The position numbers were made by a program, and so were the translations under genes. The notes beneath the pieces were generated by a model. That model made no database searches. It was not told the DNA's origin and was given only the letters and a program-made list of their open reading frames with translations. Shown in pieces: positions 25,010-33,568 of a stretch of DNA of 64,000 bases. Each line of letters begins with the position of its first letter. Position 1 is the stretch's first letter. Source of the stretch: Pseudanabaena sp. UWO311. Lineage in GTDB: Bacteria > Cyanobacteriota > Cyanobacteriia > Pseudanabaenales > Pseudanabaenaceae. Location: NCBI RefSeq assembly GCF_006937785.1, contig NZ_SJEE01000007.1:62001-126000 (forward strand), written 5' to 3'.

Positions 25010-26785
25010 TTAGAATGTGAATGTTGTCCGAACTACACCGACAGTCGCAGTAGGCGCGTTATTGATACCCTCTGGATTAAACACAAAGAATACGCCTGGA
25101 GTAACACTGATGTTTTTGGACAATTTAAAATTGAAATAACCTTCTAAATGATATGGAGTTGCCGTAAATCCAGTTGGAATCGTGGCAAGTCCACCTGCCG
25201 AACTCCGTGCAAGAGGTTGTCCAAAGATAATTCCAGCTGTATTTCCTTCATTGAATACATCACTGAAATGGAATCCTGTCATCCAACTAGTAAAGGTAGT
25301 TGATGCATTGACACCAGTAAGGTTTGCAAAGATCCAAGCACCCGATACATTAAAGGCAACCTTGGGAGCAAATCGCCAAGTCAAAGTTGCACCTACAGAA
25401 TCCATCTTGATGGGGTTGCCTAGTCCTCCTGCATTAATTGCACCAATGTCTGCGGAAGCTAAGCCAGTTCCCAAAATATTGATCTGGTGATAGCTATTAG
25501 CATAGTTGAGCCCAATATCAAGAGTAGAAGTGGGCTTGAGGGTTAATTGAGCAGCCGCAACGCTACTACCGCCAAAGAAGCCTGCCCCAAGCAAACTAGT
25601 GGGGCTGTTAGTAGCGATCGCAGAGTTAACACTTCCATATAAAGCTCGAAAATCAACCTTATCAGAAATATTCCAAATAAAACCAACAGCCGCCGCTAGC
25701 CCAGTACCAGATGTACCTCCAGATACACGGGTTGCAGCATTTAAACCTTGGCCAAAACGGGAGATAGAGCCTTGCCCTTCACTAGCAAATGGGCTAATTG
25801 CGGGGAAAGCATCAGAAACTTCCGCATTAGAACCTGCAAACATTGTCAACTTATCAGCAACTGGAAAAATGTAGAGTAACTTGTAAAGGTTAACTGAGTT
25901 TGCGGCAGCCGTATTGGAGTTAGATGGATTGAAATTGAGGAATTGATTTTCAAATCCCAATTTGACATTGCTAGAACTGCCGAGGGGATCAGCATAGCCT
26001 AAAGGTTGAGCCAGACTGTTGATATTTGTGGCTTGCAATCCCGTAATCAATAAGTCTTTACCAGAAAAACTGGTCAATAAATTCAGGCGTACACGGTTAT
26101 TAAAGACAATGTTAGTGTTCGTGAAACCAGTCCTTGCTCCTGTTGCGCCCGACACACTAAAAATCGCTTCGCCACTGAGTTTGGTTGTGGTCGAGAATTG
26201 TTGCGCCTCAAGCTTGGCAGTCTTCGCATCAAGGGCATCGACACGACCGCGCAAAGTTGCTAGTTCCGCAGCAAACTCTTCTTGAAGCTTTTGCAAAGTG
26301 GCAAGATCTTCCTTGCTAACCTTGTCAGCTAGTCCAGCCGAAATGATTTCATTGATTTTGTCGAGACAGGCATTTAAGCCAGCCGCAAACTCATAGCGTG
26401 AGGTTGCTTGTTTGCCGCGAAATGTGCGATCGGGATATCCTGCGATACAACCATAGCGCTCAACGAGAGACTGCAAAGCCGTAAAAGCCCAATCAGTGGG
26501 ACGCACATCAGATAGCTGGGAAACAGATGTGACATTCTGAGCAGTTGTATTGGGACTGATGGTGTCACGGCGAATTTCTGCACTCAACTGAGACACTTCA
26601 GAACTAGGAGCTTTATTGATAATAGAAGTTGGTGGAGTTACATTTTCTGCGAGAACAAGAGTTTTTGAATCAACAGCAGTTTTTGTTTCAGTTTTGGTTT
26701 CGGCGGAGACTGCGATCGCACCATAAGATAGCTGCAAACCAGACAAAAGCAAGCCAATCTTGGCAATAGAGTAAATTTTCTTCAT
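25010..26785 (-). CDS. SLH-OprB outer-membrane porin inside the nitrate operon
   Basis: 591 residues. Signal peptide 1-28; an SLH domain at about 85-145 (DVRPTDWAFTALQSLVERYG, YPDRTFRGKQATSRYEFA) that anchors to the cell wall; a coiled coil about 165-195 (LQEEFAAELATLRGRVDALD); then a beta-barrel of the OprB / iron uptake porin type ending in Phe (VGVVRTTFTF). GAGGA precedes the ATG. It lies between nrtA and nrtB in the same direction with 49- and 56-base spacers, so it is probably co-expressed and may let nitrate across the outer membrane. That role is inferred from position; the family is often labelled iron uptake porin. Confidence 0.88.
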   Translation of the reverse strand: MKKIYSIAKIGLLLSGLQLSYGAIAVSAETKTETKTAVDSKTLVLAENVTPPTSIINKAPSSEVSQLSAEIRRDTISPNTTAQNVTSVSQLSDVRPTDWAFTALQSLVERYGCIAGYPDRTFRGKQATSRYEFAAGLNACLDKINEIISAGLADKVSKEDLATLQKLQEEFAAELATLRGRVDALDAKTAKLEAQQFSTTTKLSGEAIFSVSGATGARTGFTNTNIVFNNRVRLNLLTSFSGKDLLITGLQATNINSLAQPLGYADPLGSSSNVKLGFENQFLNFNPSNSNTAAANSVNLYKLLYIFPVADKLTMFAGSNAEVSDAFPAISPFASEGQGSISRFGQGLNAATRVSGGTSGTGLAAAVGFIWNISDKVDFRALYGSVNSAIATNSPTSLLGAGFFGGSSVAAAQLTLKPTSTLDIGLNYANSYHQINILGTGLASADIGAINAGGLGNPIKMDSVGATLTWRFAPKVAFNVSGAWIFANLTGVNASTTFTSWMTGFHFSDVFNEGNTAGIIFGQPLARSSAGGLATIPTGFTATPYHLEGYFNFKLSKNISVTPGVFFVFNPEGINNAPTATVGVVRTTFTF

Positions 26786-26834
26786 TTGATATTCCTCACA
26801 CAGTAATTTTTAGGTTGTTATTTAGATTTTTTAG

Positions 26835-28187
26835 TTAGGCCTTCTTGATCTTCAAACCATCAAGATAGGCTTGTGGATTCTCAGGATCGAACTTTGTACC
26901 ATCGAAGAATTCTTCAATACCGCGAGAAGTACTAGTCGGAATGTCGGCAGCAGGAATACCAGCTTCTTTTGCTGCCTCGCGCCAAAGATCCTCACGATTG
27001 ACCTTTTTGATCCACTCCTTAGCTGTAGCTAAAGAATCTTTCGGTAAGAAGCCCCAACGCACGCTTTCGGTGATGAACCAGAGATCATGACTTTGATAAG
27101 GATAGGAAACATTGCCTTTTGAATCTTTCCAATAGAGCGGAGCCATGCTCTTGTCATTGATGACGCGACCATCACCCATGTCATACTTGCCCATCATCGT
27201 GTCTTCAAGGATTTCAGTCGCAACACCAAAATAGTTTTTAGTAGCCACAATCTGAACTAACTCTTTGCGATTATCGAAGTTGTCACACCATTGTTGAGCT
27301 TCCATAATTGCTTTCAGGATTGCCTTAGTTGCTTTAGGATACTTATCTACCCAGTCAGCTCGCATTGCTAAATATTCTTCAGGATGTCCTTTCCAAATTT
27401 CCGCAGTGAGCGCAGAAACAAAGCCGATCTTCTCTTTGACGATGCGATAGGGCCATGGGTCCCCAGTACTGAAGGCATCCATTGTGCCAGTCTTCATATT
27501 TGCTACGGTTTGAGCCGCAGGAACAGTCAATAATTCAATGTCAGTATCAGGATCGACTCCATTAGCAGCAAGCCAGTAGCGAATCCAAAATTCTTGATTG
27601 GCTTTTGGGAAAGTGTAGGCGGCTTTGAATTTTGCGCCTTCGGACTTGGTTTTCTCAAAGAACTCTTTAGCTTTATCGATTTTTAGGGATAATCCCTTAT
27701 CTTTGTGTTTGCCAGCGATCGCAATGCCATTGCCCTGTGTATTCAATTGAAGTAATACATACATTGGGATTTTGAGGTTGTCAGTGATGATTCCCTCTGA
27801 CATCAAATAGGGCATTGGCATTTGCCACTGACCGCCATCTATACCACCTGCGGAAGAGCCAATTTTGGCATTATCTCTTGCTGCACCCCAGTTGGCTTGC
27901 TTGGAGATATCGACATCAGTCATGCCATATTTAGCAAAAAAGCCTTTTTCTTTAGCAATTATCAATGGGGCGGCTTCAATAATTGGCAAATATCCCAGTC
28001 TCACTTTTGTAATCTCTGGGACTTGCTCAGTGGGAATACTGATTTTGGTAGCCTGTGCCGAAGTAATGGTTGGGGTATCTTCGGGGGGATTACCAAGACA
28101 GCCTTTGAGCAAAACTGAGCTGAGAGCGGTTGCTCCTGCTGTGGCGATAAAGCGCCGCCGTGAAATGTTGTGCTTGAAATCAGACAT
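26835..28187 (-). CDS. nrtA: Nitrate-binding lipoprotein of the ABC transporter
   Basis: 450 residues. The N-terminus has a twin-arginine motif (SRRRFI) and a lipobox (SVLLKGC), so it is an exported lipoprotein at the outer face of the plasma membrane. The mature part, from [23 protein letters not shown], with [11 protein letters not shown] and [13 protein letters not shown], matches NrtA. It captures nitrate/nitrite and delivers it to NrtB. AAGGA precedes the ATG by 9 bases. It is the first gene of the operon, divergent from ndhB across 460 bases. Confidence 0.95.
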   Translation of the reverse strand: MSDFKHNISRRRFIATAGATALSSVLLKGCLGNPPEDTPTITSAQATKISIPTEQVPEITKVRLGYLPIIEAAPLIIAKEKGFFAKYGMTDVDISKQANWGAARDNAKIGSSAGGIDGGQWQMPMPYLMSEGIITDNLKIPMYVLLQLNTQGNGIAIAGKHKDKGLSLKIDKAKEFFEKTKSEGAKFKAAYTFPKANQEFWIRYWLAANGVDPDTDIELLTVPAAQTVANMKTGTMDAFSTGDPWPYRIVKEKIGFVSALTAEIWKGHPEEYLAMRADWVDKYPKATKAILKAIMEAQQWCDNFDNRKELVQIVATKNYFGVATEILEDTMMGKYDMGDGRVINDKSMAPLYWKDSKGNVSYPYQSHDLWFITESVRWGFLPKDSLATAKEWIKKVNREDLWREAAKEAGIPAADIPTSTSRGIEEFFDGTKFDPENPQAYLDGLKIKKA

Positions 28188-28647
28188 AATTTCGTTCCTT
28201 TAATTGACGTTAGAAAAAGTGATTAAATTTTTAAGGTGTTATTAAGTCATCGTAAAGCCAAGCTGCGATCGCCCTTAGTTAAATTGCAGCTTGCAAAGCT
28301 ACAGGCAATCTCAACTCACCCAGATTCAGAAGCTAAGTTATGAGAAGACTTAGCGAAAAAACTTGAGAACGATTGATTCGTTGCTATTGATATCTTAGAG
28401 TTAAACCTTCATAGAGTAAAGCCTATTATTTTTATGCAACACATAGTATTTAATCTATGTATTGAGCTGACTATAATTAGGACAAAATCTACCTAAGTCC
28501 TGCTGCCAAAGGATAGATCGGGGTTTGATATCATCACCTTGCTGGCAGATTTCTGACAGATAATTCTCAAGTAGAGGAGGTTGCAAGAAATAAGAGCGAC
28601 TCTATTTTTGCTATACAATTGCCATAGCAATAACACATGAATTAAGT
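28188..28647. promoter_or_regulatory. Divergent nrtA-ndhB control region
   Basis: A 460-base AT-rich spacer that must hold promoters for both operons. I checked every GT for a GT-N10-AC NtcA box and found no perfect match; GTA-N8-TAT near 28417 is the closest. An operator-like inverted repeat lies at 28441-28460. No gene or RNA is recognisable. Confidence 0.5.
28441..28460. promoter_or_regulatory. Inverted repeat ACATAG-N8-CTATGT
   Basis: A perfect 6-8-6 dyad with an AT-rich centre, 254 bases before the nrtA start. Its ATAG...CTAT form fits the general T-N11-A layout of LysR-type operators; NtcB is a LysR regulator of nitrate genes in other cyanobacteria. The link is only a suggestion. Confidence 0.3.
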
Positions 28648-30192
28648 ATGGATACAGCAAGTCTCAATGCTCTGCTCAATAGTGGCGCGATCTTGCCAGA
28701 ACTAATCGTCATTGGGACATTGGTACTCGTATTGATCGTCGATCTGATTGCCTCGGGGCGCAAATCGGCAAATGTTCTACCCTACATTGCGATCGCAGGT
28801 TTAGCGGTTTCCACAGGCGCTTTGATCTGGCAATGGACGAGCTTAGAAAACCCGATCGCCTTTTTGGGTAGCTTTAATAGCGACAAACTCAGCATTATTT
28901 TTCGCGGCATCATTGCCCTTTCGGCTCTACTAACGATTCTCGTCTCGGTGCGTTATTTAGAGCAGTCGGGCGTAGTGGTGGGCGAATATTTAGTCATTTT
29001 GCTTAGTGCCACCTTGGGCGGCATGTTCCTCACTGGCGCTGACGAAATGGTGATGGTATTTGTCGCCCTTGAAACCTTGAGTATTTCGTCATACTTGCTG
29101 TCAGGCTATACCAAACGAGATCCCCGTTCTAACGAAGCAGCTCTTAAGTATTTATTAGTCGGTGCAGCTAGCTCAGCAATTTTCCTCTATGGCATGTCTT
29201 TGCTGTACGGACTCTCTGGCGGCGAAACTTCATTAGCGGCGATCGCATCGAAGATCACCGTAAGCAATACTGCTCTGATCATTTCAATGGTGTTTGTAAT
29301 TGCGGGAGTCTCCTTCAAGCTTTCGGCAGTACCTTTCCACCAATGGACTCCTGACGTATACGAAGGCTCACCAACTCCTGTAGTTGCCTTTTTATCGATC
29401 GGCTCGAAAGTTGCAGGTTTTGGACTTGCTCTCAGATTTTTAATTACCGTTTTCCCTCTTGCTTCGCTGCAATGGCATTACGTTTTTGTGGTATTGACAG
29501 TTTTGAGCATGGTTTTGGGCAACGTCGTTGCGATCGCGCAAACGAGTATGAAGCGGATGCTTGCATATTCATCCATCGGTCAAGCAGGTTTTGTAATGCT
29601 CGGCATGGCGATCGACTCCGAAGCGGGTTACGCCAGCATGATCTTTTACTTGATCCTGTATCTATTCATGAACATGGGTGCTTTTGCCTGTGTAATCTTG
29701 TTTGCTTCTCGCACGGGAACCGATCAAATCAGCGAATACAGTGGTCTCTACCAAAAAGATCCTCTACTCACCTTGGCTCTAAGTGTTTGCTTACTGTCCC
29801 TCGGTGGTATTCCTCCGCTTGCAGGTTTCTTTGGTAAGCTCTACATTTTCTGGGCTGGTTGGCAAGCTCATGCTTATGGCTTGGTATTGCTAGCTCTAGT
29901 CATGAGCGTAGTTTCTCTCTATTACTACATCCGCGTCGTCAAGATGATGGTGGTCAAAGAGCCTCAAGAAATGTCCGAGTCGATTCGCAACTATCCAGAG
30001 ATCTCATGGACTCAGGTTGGTATGAAGCCTTTACAAGCGGCGCTAGTATTTACGTTGATATTTACTGCGATCGCTGGTATTGCTTCTAATCCTCTCTTCT
30101 CCCTCTCCAATCAAGCCGTAAAAGAAACCCAGTTTCTTCAAGCTAAAGCACCAAATGCAAAATCAGTAGCAGTGTTAACAACATCACCGTAA
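28648..30192 (+). CDS. ndhB: NAD(P)H-quinone oxidoreductase (NDH-1) subunit 2
   Basis: 514 residues, normal length, about 14 membrane helices. It is an antiporter-type subunit of the proton-pumping thylakoid complex. Conserved features: [21 protein letters not shown], the charged [13 protein letters not shown] segment, [17 protein letters not shown] and [23 protein letters not shown]-1 serves respiration, cyclic electron flow and CO2 uptake. Transcribed alone, divergent from nrtA; a strong terminator follows 7 bases after the stop. Confidence 0.97.
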   Translation: MDTASLNALLNSGAILPELIVIGTLVLVLIVDLIASGRKSANVLPYIAIAGLAVSTGALIWQWTSLENPIAFLGSFNSDKLSIIFRGIIALSALLTILVSVRYLEQSGVVVGEYLVILLSATLGGMFLTGADEMVMVFVALETLSISSYLLSGYTKRDPRSNEAALKYLLVGAASSAIFLYGMSLLYGLSGGETSLAAIASKITVSNTALIISMVFVIAGVSFKLSAVPFHQWTPDVYEGSPTPVVAFLSIGSKVAGFGLALRFLITVFPLASLQWHYVFVVLTVLSMVLGNVVAIAQTSMKRMLAYSSIGQAGFVMLGMAIDSEAGYASMIFYLILYLFMNMGAFACVILFASRTGTDQISEYSGLYQKDPLLTLALSVCLLSLGGIPPLAGFFGKLYIFWAGWQAHAYGLVLLALVMSVVSLYYYIRVVKMMVVKEPQEMSESIRNYPEISWTQVGMKPLQAALVFTLIFTAIAGIASNPLFSLSNQAVKETQFLQAKAPNAKSVAVLTTSP

Positions 30193-30198
30193 AATCAG

Positions 30199-30221
30199 AA
30201 AGGGGCGCATTGCGCCCCTTT
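30199..30221 (+). terminator. Rho-independent terminator of ndhB
   Basis: Inverted repeat AAAGGGGCGCA / TGCGCCCCTTT followed by more T residues, directly after the ndhB stop. Confidence 0.85.
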
Positions 30222-30330
30222 TTTTGTGCCAAATTTTAAGGACTCATTCATGCCAGCAAAAAAGATGAATATTTAGTGCGATCGCGCAACTTGAAGCTCA
30301 GAGATTAGGCTCCCCGATTTTTTGTAAACT

Positions 30331-30359
30331 TGACATATCGCCAAAAAGTAGATACTGTA
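30331..30359 (+). promoter_or_regulatory. Candidate sigma-70 promoter for mazEF
   Basis: TTGACA at 30331-30336, a 17-base spacer, and TACTGT at 30354-30359. It lies 67 bases before the antitoxin start. Consensus match only. Confidence 0.4.
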
Positions 30360-30425
30360 ATTACAATCTGTTTCCGTAAGATTTTCTATATTGTCACTAT
30401 AGTTATAAGGGCGTGAAAAGATGGC

Positions 30426-30707
30426 ATGAAGAAGCATCCACGAGTTCAGAGTATTAAGTTAGTTTCGATTGGCAACTCTAAAGGCGTGAGATTGCCTAAG
30501 TTGATATTACAAAAGTATGGCTTTTATGATGAGTTGCTTTTGGAAGAGACAGAGCGAGGGATTTTGTTGCGAAAAGTAGATGATGTGAAGTTGTCTTGGG
30601 AGGAGACTTATCGGGAAATGGCTCAGGAACGTGAGGATTGGCAAGATTTTGAAAATATTGTTTTAGATGGAATTGAGATGGATGAAGTTGCAACCCAAAC
30701 TCTATGA
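30426..30707 (+). CDS. mazE: AbrB/MazE-type antitoxin
   Basis: 93 residues. SIKLVSIGNSKGVRLPKLILQKYG is the swapped-hairpin AbrB/MazE DNA-binding fold; the C-terminal half is acidic (WEETYREMAQEREDWQDF), suited to bind and mask MazF. It overlaps the toxin gene by 26 bases. Expected to repress its own operon. Confidence 0.85.
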   Translation: MKKHPRVQSIKLVSIGNSKGVRLPKLILQKYGFYDELLLEETERGILLRKVDDVKLSWEETYREMAQEREDWQDFENIVLDGIEMDEVATQTL

Positions 30708-31011
30708 AATTTATTTTGCTGATCTCAATCCTACGATTGGTGGTGAAATTAGCAAAATCCGTCCTGTGGTTGTGATTAGTCAAGATACGATGAATTCTGC
30801 TCTAGATACTGTGGTGATTTGTCCGTTGACTTCTAAGCTGCATCCGAAATGGCGCAGTCGTTTGCAAATTAATTGTGCTGGAGCAGATGCTGAGATTGCC
30901 GTAGATCAGATTCGGACTATTAGCAAGGTTCGTCTCAAAAATAAGATTGATGTTTTAGCTGAAGATGAGGCGGCTCAGTTAAGAAGGATTATTACGGAAA
31001 TGTATGGATAA
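30682..31011 (+). CDS. mazF: MazF/PemK family endoribonuclease toxin
   Basis: 109 residues from the ATG at 30682 (an ATG at 30667 is also in frame). Motifs: LYEIYFADLNPTIGGEISK, RPVVVISQD, VVICPLTSK and the C-terminal VDQIRTISKVRL with conserved residues of the MazF active site. MazF cuts single-stranded mRNA at short sites. A BrnA-like gene converges from the right. Confidence 0.9.
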   Translation: MKLQPKLYEIYFADLNPTIGGEISKIRPVVVISQDTMNSALDTVVICPLTSKLHPKWRSRLQINCAGADAEIAVDQIRTISKVRLKNKIDVLAEDEAAQLRRIITEMYG

Positions 31012-31042
31012 TTGGGTGTGATGTGCGATCGCATAGCATCTA

Positions 31043-31315
31043 TCATTGCAAAACTTTTCCTAACTCTTCATTCTCTTTGGCTTGACGCAAGATTTCGTTA
31101 ATTAGGTTTTGATAGCCACTTTCTCCTGCTTTTAATTTGAAGTATTCAATGAGGTTAGCATCTAATGAGAGCGTGATACTTTGTTTGCGCGATGATGGTT
31201 TCATGCCAATGCGAAATTTAGCGCGATCTAAATCTGCTTGTGTTACTTGAGGATATTCGTCGCGATCGTTAGAGGTTTCTGAAGAAGAGAAGTTGCTCAT
31301 TTTTGTTTGCCTCAC
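31043..31315 (-). CDS. BrnA-like antitoxin without visible partner
   Basis: 90 residues (an internal ATG gives 85). FRIGMKPSSRKQSITLSLDANLIEYFKLKAGESGYQNLINEILRQA is the BrnA-type ribbon-helix-helix. BrnA normally follows a BrnT toxin gene; upstream of this gene there is only repeat sequence and a truncated antitoxin. It may be an orphan left after toxin loss, or act on a toxin elsewhere. Confidence 0.7.
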   Translation of the reverse strand: MRQTKMSNFSSSETSNDRDEYPQVTQADLDRAKFRIGMKPSSRKQSITLSLDANLIEYFKLKAGESGYQNLINEILRQAKENEELGKVLQ

Positions 31316-31394
31316 GCATGGGAATGATTGTAAAGCATACCGCCCCCATAGTTTATAGAAGATCGCTTAGCACTCAACCGAAAAGCAAAGATTA

Positions 31395-31459
31395 AGATCT
31401 CCGACTTTTTTTGTGAACTTGCAAATCACTTTTGATAGCATAGAAAAAGTCGGAGATCT
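31395..31459. repeat. AGATCTCCGACTTTTT inverted repeat, copy B
   Basis: 16-bp perfect arms 31395-31410 and 31444-31459. Flanking GATTA before and GGGCTTTTAT after match copy A (14733-14816). A weaker relative (GATTAGGCTCCCCGATTTTT) lies near 30304. Confidence 0.75.
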
Positions 31460-31516
31460 GGGCTTTTATGAACTTGCAAATTTATATTGCTGTTGTGATC
31501 AAACTTTAGAGATCGA

Positions 31517-31714
31517 TTAATCCCAAACTAACCCTAAGTCTCGATCTACCCAGCGTAATGCGCCCTGCTTGAGTTTTTCTCTGAGATTTTTCTTTGCTTC
31601 GGCGTTGATGTAATACTTAACTGCGAGATCGATGAAGTGGCTCCGATCGCCTTTTGGTGCGATGCGATCGAGTAGTTCTAATGTTTCACTGGGTAAGGTG
31701 TAAATGAGAAATGA
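31517..31714 (-). pseudogene. 5'-truncated ribbon-helix-helix-type antitoxin
   Basis: An open frame of 65 codons begins right after an in-frame TAG (31715-31717) and has no start codon. It reads TLPSETLELLDRIAPKGDRS, then HFIDLAVKYYINAEAKK and LRWVDRDLGLVWD. The LPSE-LLDRIA-KGDRS pattern is that of small cyanobacterial antitoxins that normally begin about ten residues earlier with a beta strand. The N-terminus is missing, so this is probably a decayed gene; initiation at a rare codon cannot be ruled out. Confidence 0.5.
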
Positions 31715-31767
31715 CTATAAGTAAAAATGCTGGAATTGTGAGAATTTGGGTTGCGATCGCTTAACAA

Positions 31768-32751
31768 TTATTTGTCTTTGCGGCAGGACGCATCCTGAAA
31801 GGAATCGCTAAAGCCCGTTAAAGATTGCTGAGAGAAGTCCCAGAATAGAGTTGTCTCACCTTGCGATCGCAAGATCACTTCTGCATTAGATTGAATCTCC
31901 CCGACCACTGCGCAAACCAAATCTTGAGCATGAAAAAGAGTTTGTACTGCTTCTACATTTTCAGGGCGCACACTCAATAAAAATCCATAGCTAGGGAACG
32001 AAATCAGCCAACGCTCAAAAGGCACATTCTCAGGACAAGGAATCTGATCAAGATCGAGAATTGCACCACAATTGGAAGTTTCTGTGAGCATCAGTAAAGT
32101 GCCGATAATACCGCCCATACTGATATCTTTAGCGGTGTCACATAATTCTGATTTGGCTAAACATGGCAAAATTGAGAGATTCTTGCGTAGCTGCTGCGGA
32201 TCAGCTTTAGTTGCCGCATTCCAGAAGGGATAGTCAGGATGAAATTGACCCCGCATATCGATCGCAGCTAACAATACATCATTAGGCTGAGCGTTAAAAC
32301 TGGTGAGCAACTTTTGAGCGCGTCCCAGAATCGCCACTGACAAAGCATTGTAGGGACTACGGCAATTAGTATGACCACCGACAATTGGAACTTGATAGGC
32401 AATAGACGCTGCTTTCATCCCTGCTAATAATTCTGAAATAGAATCGGTCGATTGACTCCACAGAGTATCGACAACTGCGTTCGGCTCACCCCCCATCGAG
32501 TAAATGTCACTGACATTGACCATCACTGCACACCAACCCGCAAACCAAGGATCAGTCTCGACTAATTGCGGTAACATGCCCTCAGCAGCCAGTAACAAAT
32601 AGCCATCACGATCTGGAATCGCCGCACAGTCATCGCCTAACAGAATTGACTCATTCCATTGCTCACCTAAACCTCTTGCCGTAATCTGAATATCCTGCTT
32701 ATGCAAGATACCCATAGACTGCCTGAGCTTAGCTGCGAGTTCCGCTAGCAT
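31768..32751 (-). CDS. nitF: AIR-synthase-like protein of the Nit1 cluster (Sll0787 family)
   Basis: 327 residues. An AIR synthase / selenophosphate synthase-like ATP-grasp-independent fold: LLGDDCAAIPDRDGYLLLAA, MVNVSDIYSMGGEPNAVVDT, then KDISMGGIIGTLLMLTE. Sll0787 is the Synechocystis equivalent. The exact reaction is unknown. Its ATG directly follows the TAG of nitE with no spacer, showing tight coupling. Last gene of the cluster. Confidence 0.9.
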   Translation of the reverse strand: MLAELAAKLRQSMGILHKQDIQITARGLGEQWNESILLGDDCAAIPDRDGYLLLAAEGMLPQLVETDPWFAGWCAVMVNVSDIYSMGGEPNAVVDTLWSQSTDSISELLAGMKAASIAYQVPIVGGHTNCRSPYNALSVAILGRAQKLLTSFNAQPNDVLLAAIDMRGQFHPDYPFWNAATKADPQQLRKNLSILPCLAKSELCDTAKDISMGGIIGTLLMLTETSNCGAILDLDQIPCPENVPFERWLISFPSYGFLLSVRPENVEAVQTLFHAQDLVCAVVGEIQSNAEVILRSQGETTLFWDFSQQSLTGFSDSFQDASCRKDK

Positions 32752-33258
32752 CTATGAAGCCTCGCGGATTTGAGATGGAAATGCAGGACGAATTTCATCA
32801 CTTGGGGGATAAAAATTAAGGTCAGCTTCCATAAAGTGATGGGGGCGATCGCAGATTGTCATTTCTTTAAGAGATTCCCAATGCAGACGTTGGAAGAAGC
32901 GCACATTCTGAATTTGGACTGTGGCGAAAAAGCGATCGCAGCCCCATGTGTTCGCTGTAGTCACGGCTTTGTAAATCAAGCCTTTGCCAATTTGCCAACC
33001 CCGTCGATAATCTTTATGAGTACCTAATCTACCGCCATACCAGATGCCTTTTTCGGTTTCATAGATGCGGACAACGCCCACAACTTGATTATTCTCAGGG
33101 TTAATGGCAACAATCGGATAGGCGATCGCATCGATGTCATCAACATCATTCTCTTCAAATACATATTGTTCTTCGACAAAGATTGCTTTGCGAAGTTCAA
33201 AGTATGCGTCGATTTCTTGTGGTGTAGATGCGAGTTTGAAGATGTAATCGGAAGTCAT
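32752..33258 (-). CDS. nitE: GNAT N-acetyltransferase of the Nit1 cluster (Sll0786 / MSMEG_0567 family)
   Basis: 168 residues from the ATG at 33258, which has AGGGA at proper spacing. A longer frame to 33351 only adds a peptide encoded by a dispersed repeat. GNAT core: DYIFKLASTPQEIDAYFELR, VVGVVRIYETEKG and the acetyl-CoA loop RLGTHKDYRRGWQIGKGL. The substrate is unknown. The gene is separated from nitD by 310 bases of nested repeats, unlike the tight packing of the other genes. Confidence 0.9.
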   Translation of the reverse strand: MTSDYIFKLASTPQEIDAYFELRKAIFVEEQYVFEENDVDDIDAIAYPIVAINPENNQVVGVVRIYETEKGIWYGGRLGTHKDYRRGWQIGKGLIYKAVTTANTWGCDRFFATVQIQNVRFFQRLHWESLKEMTICDRPHHFMEADLNFYPPSDEIRPAFPSQIREAS

Positions 33259-33286
33259 GATAATTATCCCTAGGTTTAATATTCTG

Positions 33287-33563
33287 CCCTCATCCCCCAG
33301 CCCTTTCTCCCGCGGGAGAAGGGGAGTAAGTATACTCAAGTCGCCCTGCACTCAAGTGCGGGCTAAAAGCTAAAGTCGGTTGAAACCGACTGAAGAAATT
33401 CGACACGTTGAAATAGGTTGCTTAGAAATTATTCTTTAGTCCACTTCAGTGGACTTCAGCTCTTAGCCCGCACTTGAGTGCAGGGCTTCCGCGATGTATA
33501 CAGATAATCCAAACTTGTGTGTACACGTTAGCCCTCTGGGAGAGGGGCTAGGGGTGAGGGGCT
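33287..33563. repeat. GGGGTGAGGG repeat interrupted by a TIR element
   Basis: The left part (CCCTCATCCCCCAGCCC..CTCCCGCGGGAGAAGGGG, 33287-33327) and right part (CCCTCTGGGAGAGGGGCTAG.., 33530-33563) are the two ends of the repeat family also at 20979 and 49925. Between them sits the 144-bp element 33343-33486, so one repeat appears to have landed in another. Confidence 0.65.
33343..33486. mobile_element. Non-coding 144-bp element with 34-bp terminal inverted repeats (MITE-like)
   Basis: Ends 33343-33376 and 33453-33486 are inverted copies, 32 of 34 bases identical (GCCCTGCACTCAAGTGCGGG...). Inside are two small hairpins, CGGTTGAAACCG and CCACTTCAGTGG. No coding potential. A transposase, if any, would act in trans. 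Confidence 0.7.
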
Positions 33564-33568
33564 TATTC

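Noticed and set aside
28417-28430. GTA-N8-TAT as NtcA box upstream of nrtA
   Set aside because: The second half site lacks the essential C of the AC end, so it is not a convincing NtcA site.
33258-33351. 31-residue N-terminal extension of nitE
   Set aside because: It is encoded by a dispersed repeat; the ATG at 33258 has a good ribosome-binding site and matches the family start.
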